This document shows, piece after piece, positions 12,764-23,034 of a stretch of 64,000 nt of DNA. Position numbers and translations under genes: made by a program. The stretch comes from Heligmosomoides polygyrus polygyrus. Lineage: Eukaryota > Nematoda > Chromadorea > Rhabditida > Heligmosomidae. The stretch's first letter is position 1, and every line of letters begins with the position of its first letter. The stretch covers positions 25,893,923-25,957,922 of the forward strand of contig OX377201.1 in assembly GCA_947396885.1 (NCBI GenBank), read 5' to 3'. Under the pieces are notes generated by a model. It saw only the letters and a program-made list of their open reading frames with translations, had not been told where the DNA came from and did no database searches.

Positions 12764-12945
12764 GATCGACTATCATAAAACCTAGCCATTCTGGTTGAAT
12801 ATTTTCAAAAATATTCAAAAACATTCAAACACAATTTGCTATATTAAATTATAATTAAACAAATTTAAATTTATTTATTTAAATTTTCAATTTACAAATA
12901 TTGAAAATATTCAACCACAATGCCCAGGTTTTATGATAGTCGATC
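12764..12945. mobile_element. 182-bp MITE with about 44-bp inverted ends
   Basis: The ends are GATCGACTATCATAAAACCT and its exact inverse AGGTTTTATGATAGTCGATC. The similarity continues inward through GGTTGAATATTTTC. The middle is AT-rich and non-coding. The superfamily is not clear. Confidence 0.85.
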
Positions 12946-13089
12946 ATGAGGACTGGGCTCCATTTTACCGATACGGGTTTTGGTGCTCAATTGCTCGTTT
13001 TTTTCTCGTTCTATCTAAATGTATCACTTGTCGTTCTTATAAGCATCGGAATGTTCAAGTAGAAGGAAGCGACGTTGGGCCTTACCTAT

Positions 13090-13300
13090 TCGTCTTTGTA
13101 GCGTGTCAGAGTGATCCAGTTTGCGTCGGTAAAAGAGACCTGGTATTCCTTTGACAGCTCACAGATTCCACTGCCTTTTTTCCATCTGGTGGAACAACAC
13201 GCATTACTTGGCCGGCCCTCCTAATTTTCGATGAGTTTGTGTAAACGTCTTTGTTGAGTTTCGGAGATCTTTGTGGAGGATGTACATGGAACGGCCATTG
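13090..13300 (-). pseudogene. RTE retrotransposon 3'-end fragment
   Basis: The minus strand contains SKIRRAGQVMR, matching LSKIRWAGHVMR in the RTE at 57566-60999. The DNA at 13203-13235 (ACTTGGCCGGCCCTCCTAAT) matches that element at about 57829. The rest is decayed. Confidence 0.6.
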
Positions 13301-13669
13301 GACATCTTGAGTTCCTGACATGTGTAGCTCTAGAACTGTAAAACTGTTCATAGATAGCGTATAAAGCGTGGCGCAATCCCTGAATAGGGAAGGTATTGAC
13401 AATCATCTTCTTGAGGAAGAATAAGGGAGATCCGGATCAACCCTAATCGGAAAGGGCAGCGCTGTTCTGACTTAAGCGTTCCTTCGCTCGATTTTTTCCG
13501 AGAGATCAAGCAGCTGTTTCATGATGCGAGGGCCTTACCGTAAGTTCAGGGGAGGCAATAGTGCAGCATGTGGTGAAGAAACGCAACTCTAACAAAAAGA
13601 TTGCACTCTCCAAACTAGATGGACTCGAACATCCTTCATTACCCAAAGGAATTTCTCAACAAAAAATCT

Positions 13670-14050
13670 ACGGGCTCCCAGAGAGGACAGGGCGGCCTAC
13701 ACCCGGCGGGTCAGCTCCGAGCCGCTCCCCGCTGAACAGCTCCATCTCCCACTAATCATCCTGGCCCGCCCCGCTGCCCCGCAGGTGCAACAATCGCCGG
13801 CCACTGCTCGCGGCTACCGTAGCCCGGCCTGAACAAATGTTTGCTTTGTCGCGATTTAATGGCTGACAAGTGTTCACTAACTTAACACCGAAATCGCCTC
13901 GATCCCTCCATTGATCGATGGATCGATCAGTGCCAGCCGACGACCGACTCGAGCCTCTCGTTCATTCCAACGTCCCATCACGCGCTCGCTGATTTCGCTT
14001 TTTTCGACTCGTCGATAGTCAGCCTTTCCGCTTGACGACTTACAGTAAAC
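13670..14050. other. GC-rich region, no assigned gene
   Basis: The sequence is rich in CpG and pyrimidine-purine mixed GC blocks, unlike the AT-rich flanks, and contains an ATCGATCG-type palindrome near 13912-13928. Short frames are open, but no domain is visible. It could be a promoter region. Confidence 0.25.
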
Positions 14051-14071
14051 TGGCTATTACCACGTAGGCAT

Positions 14072-14187
14072 ACTGTAATTACAAGCGTGTGGCGCCAAAC
14101 GTCGTTGTATGATTAGACAGGCTACTACTAACCCACGTCGGGAAATGGCCTGTTCGCAAAGGAGTAAACTGAACTCGTGGAGACTAC
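14072..14187. repeat. Diverged direct repeat, unit 1
   Basis: It contains ATTACAAGCGTGTGG and ATGATTAGACAGGCTACTA. Both blocks, with diverged sequence around them, recur in the same orientation at 15858-15972. Confidence 0.8.
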
Positions 14188-14281
14188 CCTTGAAATGTAC
14201 CATGTGAATGCTGTAGACGGTGTGCAATGACAGCGATACATATATTTTAAATAATCAACTTGCTTGCTTAACTCATGTCTC

Positions 14282-14975
14282 ATTCTTCTTCTTCTTCTTC
14301 TTCGGCGTCTGTCCCGCTTCGTAGCGGGGTCCGCTATTTATTTATTTATTTATTTATTTGCACATAAATGTGCGCACAATTCTAAAGTAAATACTGAAGG
14401 ACACAGCATGGTGAGTAATATAACGCGGTGAAAAAAAAAACAAACAAAGAAACCTCAGCAAGTCAAAGTGCTACATCAGGACGTACTGTAATATATGCAG
14501 GAGGGGGAAATTTGATGAAAAAAAACAAGGGCTGAAATATCTTGATGTAAGGCAGAACTAAGGACTGAGGGCTGATTAGTGGAGCTGTAGATGGAGAAGA
14601 GCAGTGGCCCGCCAAACACTGCAAGTCGTTGTCGAAAACGGCTCCGGATACCAGCTTAGTAGGTCCGTCAACTCCATCGCTCCATCAACGCCCGCATAAC
14701 GTCTGCTGTTGGGAGAGGAGAGAATCGAAGGTTTTTAGTGCTAGATAGGATACGAAACATGACGGTGTCATGACGCCACCTTTCCCGATCCAGCGCTAGA
14801 TCAGGATGGACACCAGTTGCTTTCAAGTCCATATGTAACGTTTCGGACCAGCGCTGCTTCGAACGTCCTCTAGGCCGCCTTCCAATTACCTTGAAGTTAA
14901 GGCCTATCATGCGGATGCTGTCTTCCTTTCCACGCAGAACGTGGCCGTACCATCCTAAGCTGTGTCTGTATCAAC
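14282..14975 (-). pseudogene. RTE retrotransposon 3' end, split by another repeat
   Basis: On the minus strand, 14975-14765 encodes the RTE C-terminal region (LRWYGHVLRGKEDSIR, RPRGRSKQRWSETLH, RERWRHDT), matching the RTE at 28899. The extreme 3' end with the AAG repeat tail lies at 14282-14333. Between them are about 430 bp that do not match. That insert ends next to the RTE tail in TAAATAAATAAATA, like a CR1-type tail. The copy is heavily 5'-truncated. Confidence 0.75.
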
Positions 14976-15504
14976 TCAACTCATGTCTCATTGCTGTTCA
15001 TAAATTCCAGAAAACCACTCCGGCCTCCTCAACATCCGCTTCACCTCGCTTCTTTTCCTTCTGATGCAAACACTTGATGATTCCCATTACTCTTTTTCAT
15101 TTGATTGTGTTATTATGCATTGACGGCTTTATACTGATCATCCTTGACTAATTTTCGCTGGATTTTTTAGTTTTGACACTATGCTAGTGTCTGCTATCGC
15201 TACCGTCTCTGGTACCGTATGCATTTTGAGCCCGTACAAAAACGTATATACCATTTTCATGTCAAGCTGGACAGTCTTCTGAACCATCTGGACGTATTTG
15301 AAACCAAAGTGAGCGTCTTCCAAATCAGGAAAAATTCTCTTACAGATTAAGCAAGAGATACTACAAGACAATAGGGATATTTTTTGTTCAAGGAAAATCT
15401 AGTACAACTTTCTCCGAAATTTTTTAGTTCGCCTGCCTCAGCGTTCAATTTATCGTGAAAATGGTATAGAATAGACAAGTAAAGGACAAAGGATAAAGAA
15501 CGGT

Positions 15505-15775
15505 GTTACTCAAACCTTTTTTGGGATTCGCCACGCATTCTACTTCTGCGGGATATCGTGGAGGCGACTTGAAAGCGTATTTGGCCATACAATAACTTGT
15601 GGTAGCTGGCCTATGAGTAGTTCAGCGTATAGTCCTTCGCAGACACGTCTGGCACCAATTCACCGATCCTGCAAGGAAGGAAGGCTTGGTTGGCCTGGGC
15701 GGGAAATACGAAACAGGAATCTGGTATCGGGTGCACGCGACAGCCGGTACGTCTTCCGACTGCGCTACATGCGCT
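15505..15775 (-). mobile_element. tRNA-derived SINE, near full length
   Basis: On the minus strand it begins with a pol III A-box-like TGTAGCGCAGTCGG and has a GGTTC-type B-box region. It continues through CAACCAAGCC, GACGTGTCTGCGAAGGA and CAAATACGC, and ends with GAATGCGTGGCGAATCCCAA. The same order is seen in about ten other copies here. Confidence 0.8.
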
Positions 15776-15857
15776 AAGATGGATGAATAAATCAATAAAT
15801 AGCCACCTGACAAAGGCGCAATCAACAGCAACCGATGATTTACCGGACACGGCCTGC

Positions 15858-15972
15858 TGCAATTACAAGCGTGTGGTGTCTAGCCGTGGTATGATTAGAC
15901 AGGCTACTATTTACCGGTAGTCGGGGAACCTTGACCTGTTCTCAGAGGAGGAAATTGAAGTCGCTTGCCGGG
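15858..15972. repeat. Diverged direct repeat, unit 2
   Basis: It is the partner of 14072-14187. It shares ATTACAAGCGTGTGG and ATGATTAGACAGGCTACTA in the same order and orientation. Confidence 0.8.
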
Positions 15973-15979
15973 CGATCCC

Positions 15980-16440
15980 TTGTTTGGACTGAACTCCTCT
16001 CTTCGACGTTCCTCTTTCCGTTCAGTGTGTGTTTTTTCCCTTCTGCGCGCCACTAATCAGTAGGTGGTCAGTGATGACCCAGTCGGCCTGTTATCACTTT
16101 CGCTCCTGCCATAACTGCTCGTAATAAACACTCCGCGACCACGGCCACCACATTTTGCGATCGCTTTTTTGAATGAGGTGGCTTTACACGCTAAGAAAGA
16201 TGCCTTGCTGGCAAGATAATCAGTCGATACACTGCTGCTACTTCCATTTCTTTTTTTGCCTCTTAAGGTTTAAGCTGATCCTTCAGAGTTCTCTCCATTC
16301 ATTTTAAAGATTTAGTGCTATAGTGTAAACGACATCTCAGTTGCTTTTCATCGATGTAATTCTCCCATCCATTGCCATCACAATGAGATCAAAATGATAA
16401 AACGGGTAGAGTGAGCGCAACGGACCCTCCAGCATATCGT
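15980..16440. other. No supported gene
   Basis: Only short random frames are present, and no repeat family is recognised. Confidence 0.3.
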
Positions 16441-16900
16441 TTTATTTATTTTATTTATTTATTTAAAGCATGCATTAAACGTGCAGCAATATGTTATACA
16501 ATGTACACATCCCAAACGAAATAAAGCTTGCAGAAAACGACAAGATCAAGGCGGATTGAAGGTGACATTTCTCCTGACGAAAGTATTAAATGCATTTTTC
16601 AACAAACCAAGAAGATTGTCACTTTCGACTAGCAACGAGTTCATCACATTCAGACACCTATAAGTGATGATACATGATCTAATCCGTGTTCTAGCAACCG
16701 AGACGTACATTGTTTTTCCTCTCCTACTTCTTGACAATGGATGACCAAAAAATGTTATTGGAATGTTGCTTTCCCGTGAGAATTTTGTAAATCATTAAGA
16801 GGTCAGCTAGTTTCCTTCTTTTAAAAAGTGATGAGAAACCAAGAATTTTAGATCTTGATTGCAGTTTAAGCGAATGGTAAACATTTTTGAATGCATTACA
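16441..16900 (-). pseudogene. CR1-like LINE 3' end
   Basis: The minus strand ends in a TAAATAAATAAATAAA tail (16441-16470). Upstream of it the frame near 16737-16546 encodes RTRIRSCIITYRCLNVMNSL then LLGLLKNAFNTFV. That pattern fits the C-terminal tail typical of CR1/jockey-type LINE polymerases. Stops interrupt the upstream part. Confidence 0.5.
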
Positions 16901-17186
16901 GAATACAGCAACTTTACAAAAAAAATTAAAAATTATGTCTGCGGTGGGGGACGAATTTGATATACAGGTAAAGGTAGAGCATAGGCCTTCGGGTTTCTAA
17001 GGAGTGAAATCTATAATTTGTTTACACTTGGACACCTTAGCAGAATGTGTGATCTTGTCATGGTTTATGAGAGGAGGCTGACTTCAATTTCCTCGCATTA
17101 GACTGTGTAGCAAGTGCTCTCGCGTTGCATTTTTTTCTGACGAAACTTCTTTTCCTCGTGCTGATTTCTTTTCCTCGTGCTGATCT

Positions 17187-17276
17187 GAGGGCGGATTCAC
17201 GATTGGCAAGGTATCGAGTTAACGCTAATGGATAAGTTTACCAACAGAGGTTTGTAGACATGGGGAAGATTGGTAT
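17187..17276. repeat. Dispersed repeat next to element A
   Basis: GCGGATTCACGATTGG and TAATGGATAAGTTTACCAAC recur in the same order at 56514-56606. It directly abuts the DNA element at 17282. Confidence 0.75.
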
Positions 17277-17281
17277 CTGGT

Positions 17282-18000
17282 AATGATATATACCATTTTC
17301 AGATGAAATTCAAAATTTTTCAAATCAAACTCAACGTTTTTCAAATCAAATGCAACGATTTCGAGTCAAATTTCACGTTTTCTTTGCAAGTTGTACGTTT
17401 CAATGTTTACTTCTTCTCAAAAAATTCTAGGATGTCAAAAAAGGAAATTAAGAACTATTTCGCATCCTATGCTACTAAAACTACTAGAAAATTAAAACTG
17501 TTTTTTTTAAGGAAGAAAATTAGTTCTGAATGCAATTCAACGAAAATTTAAACTATTTCGCCTTCTCTACGATTATTAGAACTATAAGAAAATTCGAACG
17601 ATTTTTTAGGGAAAAAATAGTGAAAAAGAACAATTTCACCTTCTCAACTATATATTTCGCCTTTTCGTTTGTACAAGTTGTTAATGCTTCGTGCAGTGTT
17701 CTCATTGACACCAGCAATCTGAGCAGCTTCGTGTGTGATCCTTTCGTCAACGAACACCAACTTGACCAAGATCTCCTTCTTACTCCGAGACACTGTGTCG
17801 GCTGCATCGCTGGCCTTGTTGATCGTCTTGTTGATCACTGCTCATGTTGCCTGCACACATGGCAAATCGCCCAATGACAAAAAAGTGGAAAGGTCCGTTT
17901 ATATGATATGGGAGAAGGTTCCAGTAGAACGTTGAATTTGCTTTAAAAAACCTTGAATTTGATTTGAAAAATGTTGAATTTCAACTGAAAATGGCATAAA
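17282..18000 (-). mobile_element. DNA element with inverted subterminal repeat arrays, copy A
   Basis: The ends are inverted: left TATATACCATTTTCAG, right CTGAAAATGGCATAAATA. Each end carries a short array of a roughly 21-bp motif of the type AACGTTTTTCAAATCAAAT, in opposite orientations. A minus-strand ORF (17838-17644) contains VFVDERITHEAAQIAGVNEN, a helix-turn-helix-like segment as found in transposase DNA-binding domains. A second copy lies at 46968-48880. No full transposase is present, so it is probably non-autonomous. The superfamily was not identified. Confidence 0.75.
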
Positions 18001-18009
18001 TAATTCTAC

Positions 18010-18557
18010 TGCGCCATTCACTTATCTCTACGCTCGTGTGAATTCCAGTTAATGTTTCGATTCTTACCCACTACCCACCTAACCCTGGGTAAAGTCCTTC
18101 AAGAGTCCTGCCAGTGACCGGTGTTTCGTGGTAAACCCGCGGTTAAGGAAGCAATACGCCTGCTCGATATGGCATCTCAGGCCCAATTATGCGAAGAAAT
18201 CAAGTCGCCATTTGCACAGCTTTCTCTAGTTGTACGTCAACTAGTCTCCCGAGGCCTCGTGAAATCATTTTGGATTGTGCAAAAGTTGGTGTTAGCAGTG
18301 ATTTTTTTCGAATTTTTCTGTTTCAAAATGATTATAAGTGCAGCATGGTTGCACTTACCATTGGTGCAGTTTTCTGTGGATTTCGTTTCACATTGAAGAG
18401 AATGAATAGATGACATAGTGCATTTGCTTCCAGTTTTCGCATGGCTTCACTTGCTTCCCTTTTGAAGGGATGCGCCCTAGGCCATTTTGAGTTTTAGTTT
18501 ATTGTTAGCGGGTTCCTCATCCAGCGCCACTGTTCCGTATTATTTATTGAGAGTTTA
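18010..18557. other. No supported gene
   Basis: A 91-codon plus frame at 18121 has no recognisable domain and no flanking splice signals that link it to another exon. Confidence 0.25.
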
Positions 18558-18833
18558 GGGGCGCGTGTAGCGCAGTCGGAGGAGGTGCCGCCTGCGGAGT
18601 GCACCCGATACCAGGTTCTTGGTTCGGATTTCCAGCCTAGACCAACTAAGCCCTTCATCCTTCGCTAAATAGACTTGTCTGCAAAGGATAAAGCGCTGAC
18701 TTCTTCATCGTCTGGCCCGCAAGTCATTGTATGTCCAAATACGCATTCATGCCACCTCCACGACATCCCAAGTAGAATGCGTGGCGCATCCCAAAAGAGG
18801 TTGAGCAATGCCGCCCTTTATCCTTTACCGACC
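18558..18833 (+). mobile_element. tRNA-derived SINE, best full copy
   Basis: The head reads GCGCGTGTAGCGCAGTCGGA, fitting a pol III A box (TRGCNNAGTNGG). About 50 bp later GGTTCTTGGTTCGGATTTCC contains a B-box-like sequence. The body includes CTTGTCTGCAAAGGATAAAG and CAAATACGCATTC, and the end reads GAATGCGTGGCGCATCCCAA. No ORF is expected. Confidence 0.85.
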
Positions 18834-18849
18834 TTCAGCCGTTTATCGG

Positions 18850-19778
18850 CCTCTCGGCCGCTCTGACGGTTTCTCAACGGCTGCGCCATAGTACTAGCTT
18901 CTCATAGTCAAGCTGCTATTTATGTCATGGGTTCCGCACGAAGAACACCTTAACTACGTTGAGTGGGGCAAGTTGGAAAGGGTCGCGAAGGGAAGCTTTT
19001 ATTCTTGAGATACTTGATTACTGCTCAGAAAAGATTGAGCCCACCAAGTATAAATCTACATGCAATTGTTCCGCTAGTATGGGACGCTATGCTGAAAAAA
19101 GTTCAGCATTTTTCAATACTATGAAATATTCAGAGAATCATCATTTCATTAGAACTAGACAAGGATAATAAAAGGCTTTTAGAGACTATAATTACAGAAC
19201 ACTCATCGACCATCCCTAGGACTGAAGTTTCGCGCCGCTTAAATGACACAGAAAATCGATAATTTGATCAATATTGATTGATGAAGATGCAAGCTTCAAA
19301 AACGAACTTCAGATTCGTGTTCAGCACGCCAATACGCCGTGCCCCCACCTCAGTTGTGACGGACCGACGGAAACACGCATGCATACACTAGCCTTTATAT
19401 ATAGTAGGATTGAGAGCTACCTTTCTGCTCTCTGCAACCCAGATCTCAGAAGTTTCCGCAGCATTTCTGTTCGTCGTTTAACCTAACGATTCTCTTGTAA
19501 AGCCTCGCGAAAGTCGAGACGGCTCCTTGTGTGATGCCAGTGGCACTGACTCTGTTTTATTCATTGGTAGACCTCCCTCAGGCCACTGCGCGCTGCGGCC
19601 ACGACGAATGTTGTGCTCTCAGGCGCTTCAAAGCATTCTGTAGAGTTTTGTAGAATGCTTGGCACATTTTCCATCTCCATCGTTTCACCACAATGACGTT
19701 GATGGACACCTTGGCTTGAAGTAAGCGAATTAATCGTTGCTGGGCTTAGTCAGCCTGGACTTACAGTTGTATATTACA
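18850..19778. other. No supported gene
   Basis: Short frames only. The last few hundred bases lie just 3' of the MSP-like gene, beyond its poly(A) tract. Confidence 0.3.
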
Positions 19779-19798
19779 TTTTTTTTTTTTTTTTTTTT
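19779..19798 (-). repeat. Genomic A20 tract 3' of the MSP-like ORF
   Basis: Twenty uninterrupted T on the plus strand equal A20 on the strand of the MSP ORF. The tract begins 14 bp after the AATAAA signal, which is where a mature mRNA would be polyadenylated. Confidence 0.95.
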
Positions 19799-19812
19799 GA
19801 GTGCTAGTGATC

Positions 19813-19818
19813 TTTATT
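19813..19818 (-). terminator. AATAAA polyadenylation signal of the MSP-like gene
   Basis: AATAAA on the minus strand lies 9 bp beyond the end of the MSP-domain ORF and just before the A20 tract. Confidence 0.85.
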
Positions 19819-19827
19819 TCTCGTCAC

Positions 19828-20166
19828 CTACGAGGCATTGAGATTGACGGTGAACATGTCCTCATTGGGCACATTTTGCACTTGTCCGAATGCAGCTCGG
19901 GCGTCGGTGGCGTCCTGCGGCGCCGGGACGAGTTGGACCACCATACGGTCATTCCTCGGTGCTCCGCTCCTGCGTATGACTTCAATGTTGGCGTTGGACG
20001 ACGCGTCGACGAAGCCGAAGACCGGAGAGACGCGATAGTCGTCGGTGTTGCTGAGCTTCACCTTGAACATCATCCTCTGGTCGGAGTTGTTGTGAATCTG
20101 ATGCATGGTCTGTCCGCCCGCAGCTGGAACGTTGGCATCCGAGGGAGTGACTGACGACGATGGCAT
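19828..20166 (-). CDS. MSP-domain sperm-specific protein (SSP-like), 112 aa
   Basis: This is a small single-domain protein of the nematode major sperm protein fold. MSP proteins build the cytoskeleton of amoeboid nematode sperm, and the shorter SSP relatives are sperm-enriched with less defined roles. Family landmarks are visible in order: PAAGGQTMHQIHNNSDQRM, MFKVKLSNTDDYRVSPVFGF, IEVIRRSGAPRNDRMVVQ and PQDATDARAAFG. The length (112 codons) fits SSP proteins better than canonical MSP of about 127 residues. The start at 20166 is chosen because the protein then begins just before the conserved proline-rich strand. An upstream in-frame ATG at 20199 would add eleven hydrophobic residues. TTTGCTAG ends 2 bp before the chosen ATG and could be a trans-splice acceptor. 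The frame is intact and intronless, and it is followed by AATAAA and A20, so a retrocopy is possible. Confidence 0.88.
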   Translation of the reverse strand: MPSSSVTPSDANVPAAGGQTMHQIHNNSDQRMMFKVKLSNTDDYRVSPVFGFVDASSNANIEVIRRSGAPRNDRMVVQLVPAPQDATDARAAFGQVQNVPNEDMFTVNLNAS

Positions 20167-20199
20167 ACTAGCAAACTGCACAACAAACATTACACACAT

Positions 20200-20742
20200 A
20201 CTGCAAACATTTCACATTGCATCGATCTAATTTTGTAATAAATTCTAAGTGTAGTTCTGAAACGTTTCAAATAATTTTCTTCAAGTTTTCAGTGGTTGTT
20301 ACTGAGCTTACGGGAGTGAGCCAATCCGCCTAGGACTAGAATTTTGATAGCAATAAGACACAGGTATAAAGGTATAGGTTTCCTTGCATAGGCGTGGAAG
20401 GTGAGAATTGGAAAAAGTCAACACGACGGTTGCCGCTAACCCTACTTTGAAACCGTGACCAAGAACGAAGCAGACCTTTTCGCTGACTGCTCTCTGCTCT
20501 GTGGCTGTTTACGAGCGATAAATTTGCAGTGTCCGTGAGATCTCCGCTTTTTCCTCTGCATTCGAACAGGCATCGTTCTCTTTTTTACTAGATGGTCGAT
20601 GATACACTTGTGACGTTTATGGGAACTGCTGATCCAGCTCCTCTTGCCAAACCCTGTCAAGATGCTTGACGTAGCTTTCCTACACAAGTCGAATCTGTAG
20701 TTATGCACGCCTTAGTCTTTCTTTTGTGTAGGGGTCAAAAAA
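20200..20742. other. Upstream region of the MSP-like gene; no gene assigned
   Basis: A lysine/arginine-rich minus frame of 88 codons (20708-20442) has no recognised domain. Confidence 0.25.
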
Positions 20743-20744
20743 TA

Positions 20745-22004
20745 TTAGGTTGGAAAAAAGTCTCTTCACACTTCGAAATTTTTTTTACCCTTCCCCTTGT
20801 AAACGCTCTAGCCAATATTGATAGCTGATTTCGTAATCCTATCACACCTGTCTACCGTTCGCACGCGGATGCAGATCAAGACCCTTCTTGTAATTCGTTA
20901 TCCATCCAATCTTCCGAACTCAATGCCAGATCTACCTCATGGCCGTTTTCAGCACGGCATTCTTCATGAATTCATTAAAGAATCCACAGCACGTCGGGCA
21001 GCAGACCAAATTAACCATATATATGGCTTGGGATCTACTACTCATCGCGCCTGTTACGAGTGGTTCGGAAAGTTTTTAAAGGGAGATTATTCACTCGAAG
21101 ACAAAGAAGGTCAGGAGGGCCAACTGAATTGGACGGCACTAAACTACTCCATCTTCTTCGTACCGATAGTAGGCAGACGACACGTCAACTGGCAGAGAAG
21201 CTCGAAGTGTCTCATAGGATAGTGGAAATCCATCTGAAGAGTCTTGGCTTTCATGGAAATTTGGAGCTTGGATTCCACATGCCCTGTCAGACACTCAGAA
21301 AGGTCGACGGCTCTCCATCGCTGCTTCTCTTCTGTCCAGATAAGGAAGAAAATCGTTTCTTCCGCGGATTGTGACAGGCGAAGAGTCCTGGGTTCTGTGT
21401 GCCAACTTCCGAGGAAAAGGCAATGGGTACAAAAAGGAGAGAGCCCTAAGTCTGATCTCAAGCCCAATGTCCACGAAAGGAAGATTCTCATGACTGTTTG
21501 GTCGGATGTCAGAGGAGTGATTTACTGGAAAACTCTCAGAAGTGGAGAGACACTTACTGCTGTCACATACTGCGGCCAACTCCACAAAGTCGTCGCAACT
21601 CTCCAAGAAAACATGCCGGAGACGTCAAAGGTGATGATCCTGCATGACGATGCAAAGCCACATGTTGCAAGACTCACAAGAAAAACAATAAAGGAGCTTT
21701 CCTGGGAGGTATGCCACATCCACCGTATAGCCCTGAACTCGCCCTTACCGAATGCCATTTCTTCCGTGCTCTCAAGCAAGAAATTGGAAAGAAATATTTT
21801 GAAGAGGATGAAGACGTCAAAAATTGGATTCAGCAATGGTTCGACTCCAGAACTGCAGTCTTTTAAGCGAGAAGAATTGGAAAATTACCCAGTCTTTGGA
21901 GAAGTGTAGTGGAACAAAATGGAGTTTATCTCAGTTGATTTGACCTTGTAGTTGTGAAGTAATAAATCTTTGAAAAAAATGAAAAGACTTTTTTTCCAAC
22001 CTAA
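20745..22004 (+). mobile_element. Mariner transposon with intact terminal repeats
   Basis: The ends TTAGGTTGGAAAAAAGTCTC and (inverted) TTAGGTTGGAAAAAAAGTCT are near identical and are flanked by TA on both sides (20743-20744 and 22005-22006). The length of 1260 bp is typical of mariner. The transposase inside is frameshifted. Confidence 0.93.
20932..21909 (+). pseudogene. Mariner transposase pseudogene
   Basis: Three plus frames must be joined. The first (to about 21112) holds the paired helix-turn-helix part (HEFIKESTARRAADQINHIY, ACYEWFGKFLKGDYSLED). The second (about 21090-21270) holds DSRQTTRQLAEKLEVSHRIV. The third (about 21390-21700) holds the catalytic core with LMTVWSDVRGVIYW and MILHDDAKPHVA, which keeps the second aspartate. 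A further shift near 21700 leads into PHPPYSPELALTECHFF, where the third catalytic D is E. The family triad is D,D34D. With at least three frameshifts this copy is dead. Confidence 0.88.
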
Positions 22005-22010
22005 TAATAA

Positions 22011-22302
22011 TGGGCAGCATTAGTCGATCAGTCGCTTTTGGGATGGGCCACGCATTCTACTTCTATGGGATGTCGCGGAGGGAATATGAAGGCATATTTA
22101 GACTATACATACATACATAGAATAACTTGACATGGTCAGCCAATGGCAAGTCAGTAATTGATCCTTTGTGGACAAGTTTGGTGCTAATTCGCCGACCCCA
22201 CTGGAATGAGAGGATTGGTTGGCCTGGGTGGAAAACCCAAACCAAGAACGTGGAATCAGGCACACATGACAGCCACGCCTCCCCCGACTGCACTAGCTCG
22301 CG
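22011..22302 (-). mobile_element. tRNA-derived SINE
   Basis: It lies 6 bp from the mariner end. The minus-oriented order is visible: CTTTTGGGATGGGCCACGCA, TTTGTGGACAAG, GGATTGGTTGGCCTGGGTGG, CAGGCACACATGACAGCC and the head CGACTGCACTAGCTCGCGCC. Confidence 0.75.
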
Positions 22303-22309
22303 CCCTTTC

Positions 22310-23032
22310 CTTTGTATACGTAGTGTTATCTTAGAAAAACGCAGCGAAACTTGGGTTTTCCTTAAGAACCAATAACACTCAAAGTCGCAGTCCGAAAAAC
22401 TCGAGACATGGCTGCAGCACCACACATTATTTGAGCATATTTGAGCAGCACATGGCACCTTTTGTACACCTCCAAATCATTCCGTATCTATCACTGACAT
22501 CTCAATGTATTTCTTCTTAATCGGTATGTTAAAAGGTGGAGGTTATCTGCAGACACAAAAGTTTCAGTGCTTAGGTTTATAGTCACGTTCAATGTAGCTG
22601 TATTTTTAAAAGCCTTGACAGCATCAAAATCGACTTTCTTCTCCATCTTTTAGTCTCTCAAAGTGGTATAACCTCAGTCACATCTACCACCAATTGCGCG
22701 GGTTGATTTTGCTTTCATGGGAAGCCAACAACTCGCCTAAATTCCCAGTAGCTGCGTGCCAAATTAACCTGGTGACCGCAGTTCAATGTCACTGTTCAGA
22801 GCTACCACGGAAATCGGTCAGCAACCGACATGATGTTCTGTTGAAACCTAAAGGCGGCTAGGTAAGTTGCTCTTCTGGTTCAGTTGATGTGAACGAGAAG
22901 CACACTTCGACCCACCTAATTTTCGCTCTCTTGGGCAATCAACATTCTTCTTAATCTTAGAACATCAGTATAACTCGAAAGTCAGGATCCTCTCATAGGA
23001 GATCTCACATGCGTGAATCGTGCTATTCGAAA
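22310..23032. other. No supported gene
   Basis: Short random frames only. Confidence 0.3.
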
Positions 23033-23034
23033 TA

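Noticed and set aside
21144..21491. 115-codon minus-strand frame
   Set aside because: It is antisense to the mariner transposase and has no motif of its own.
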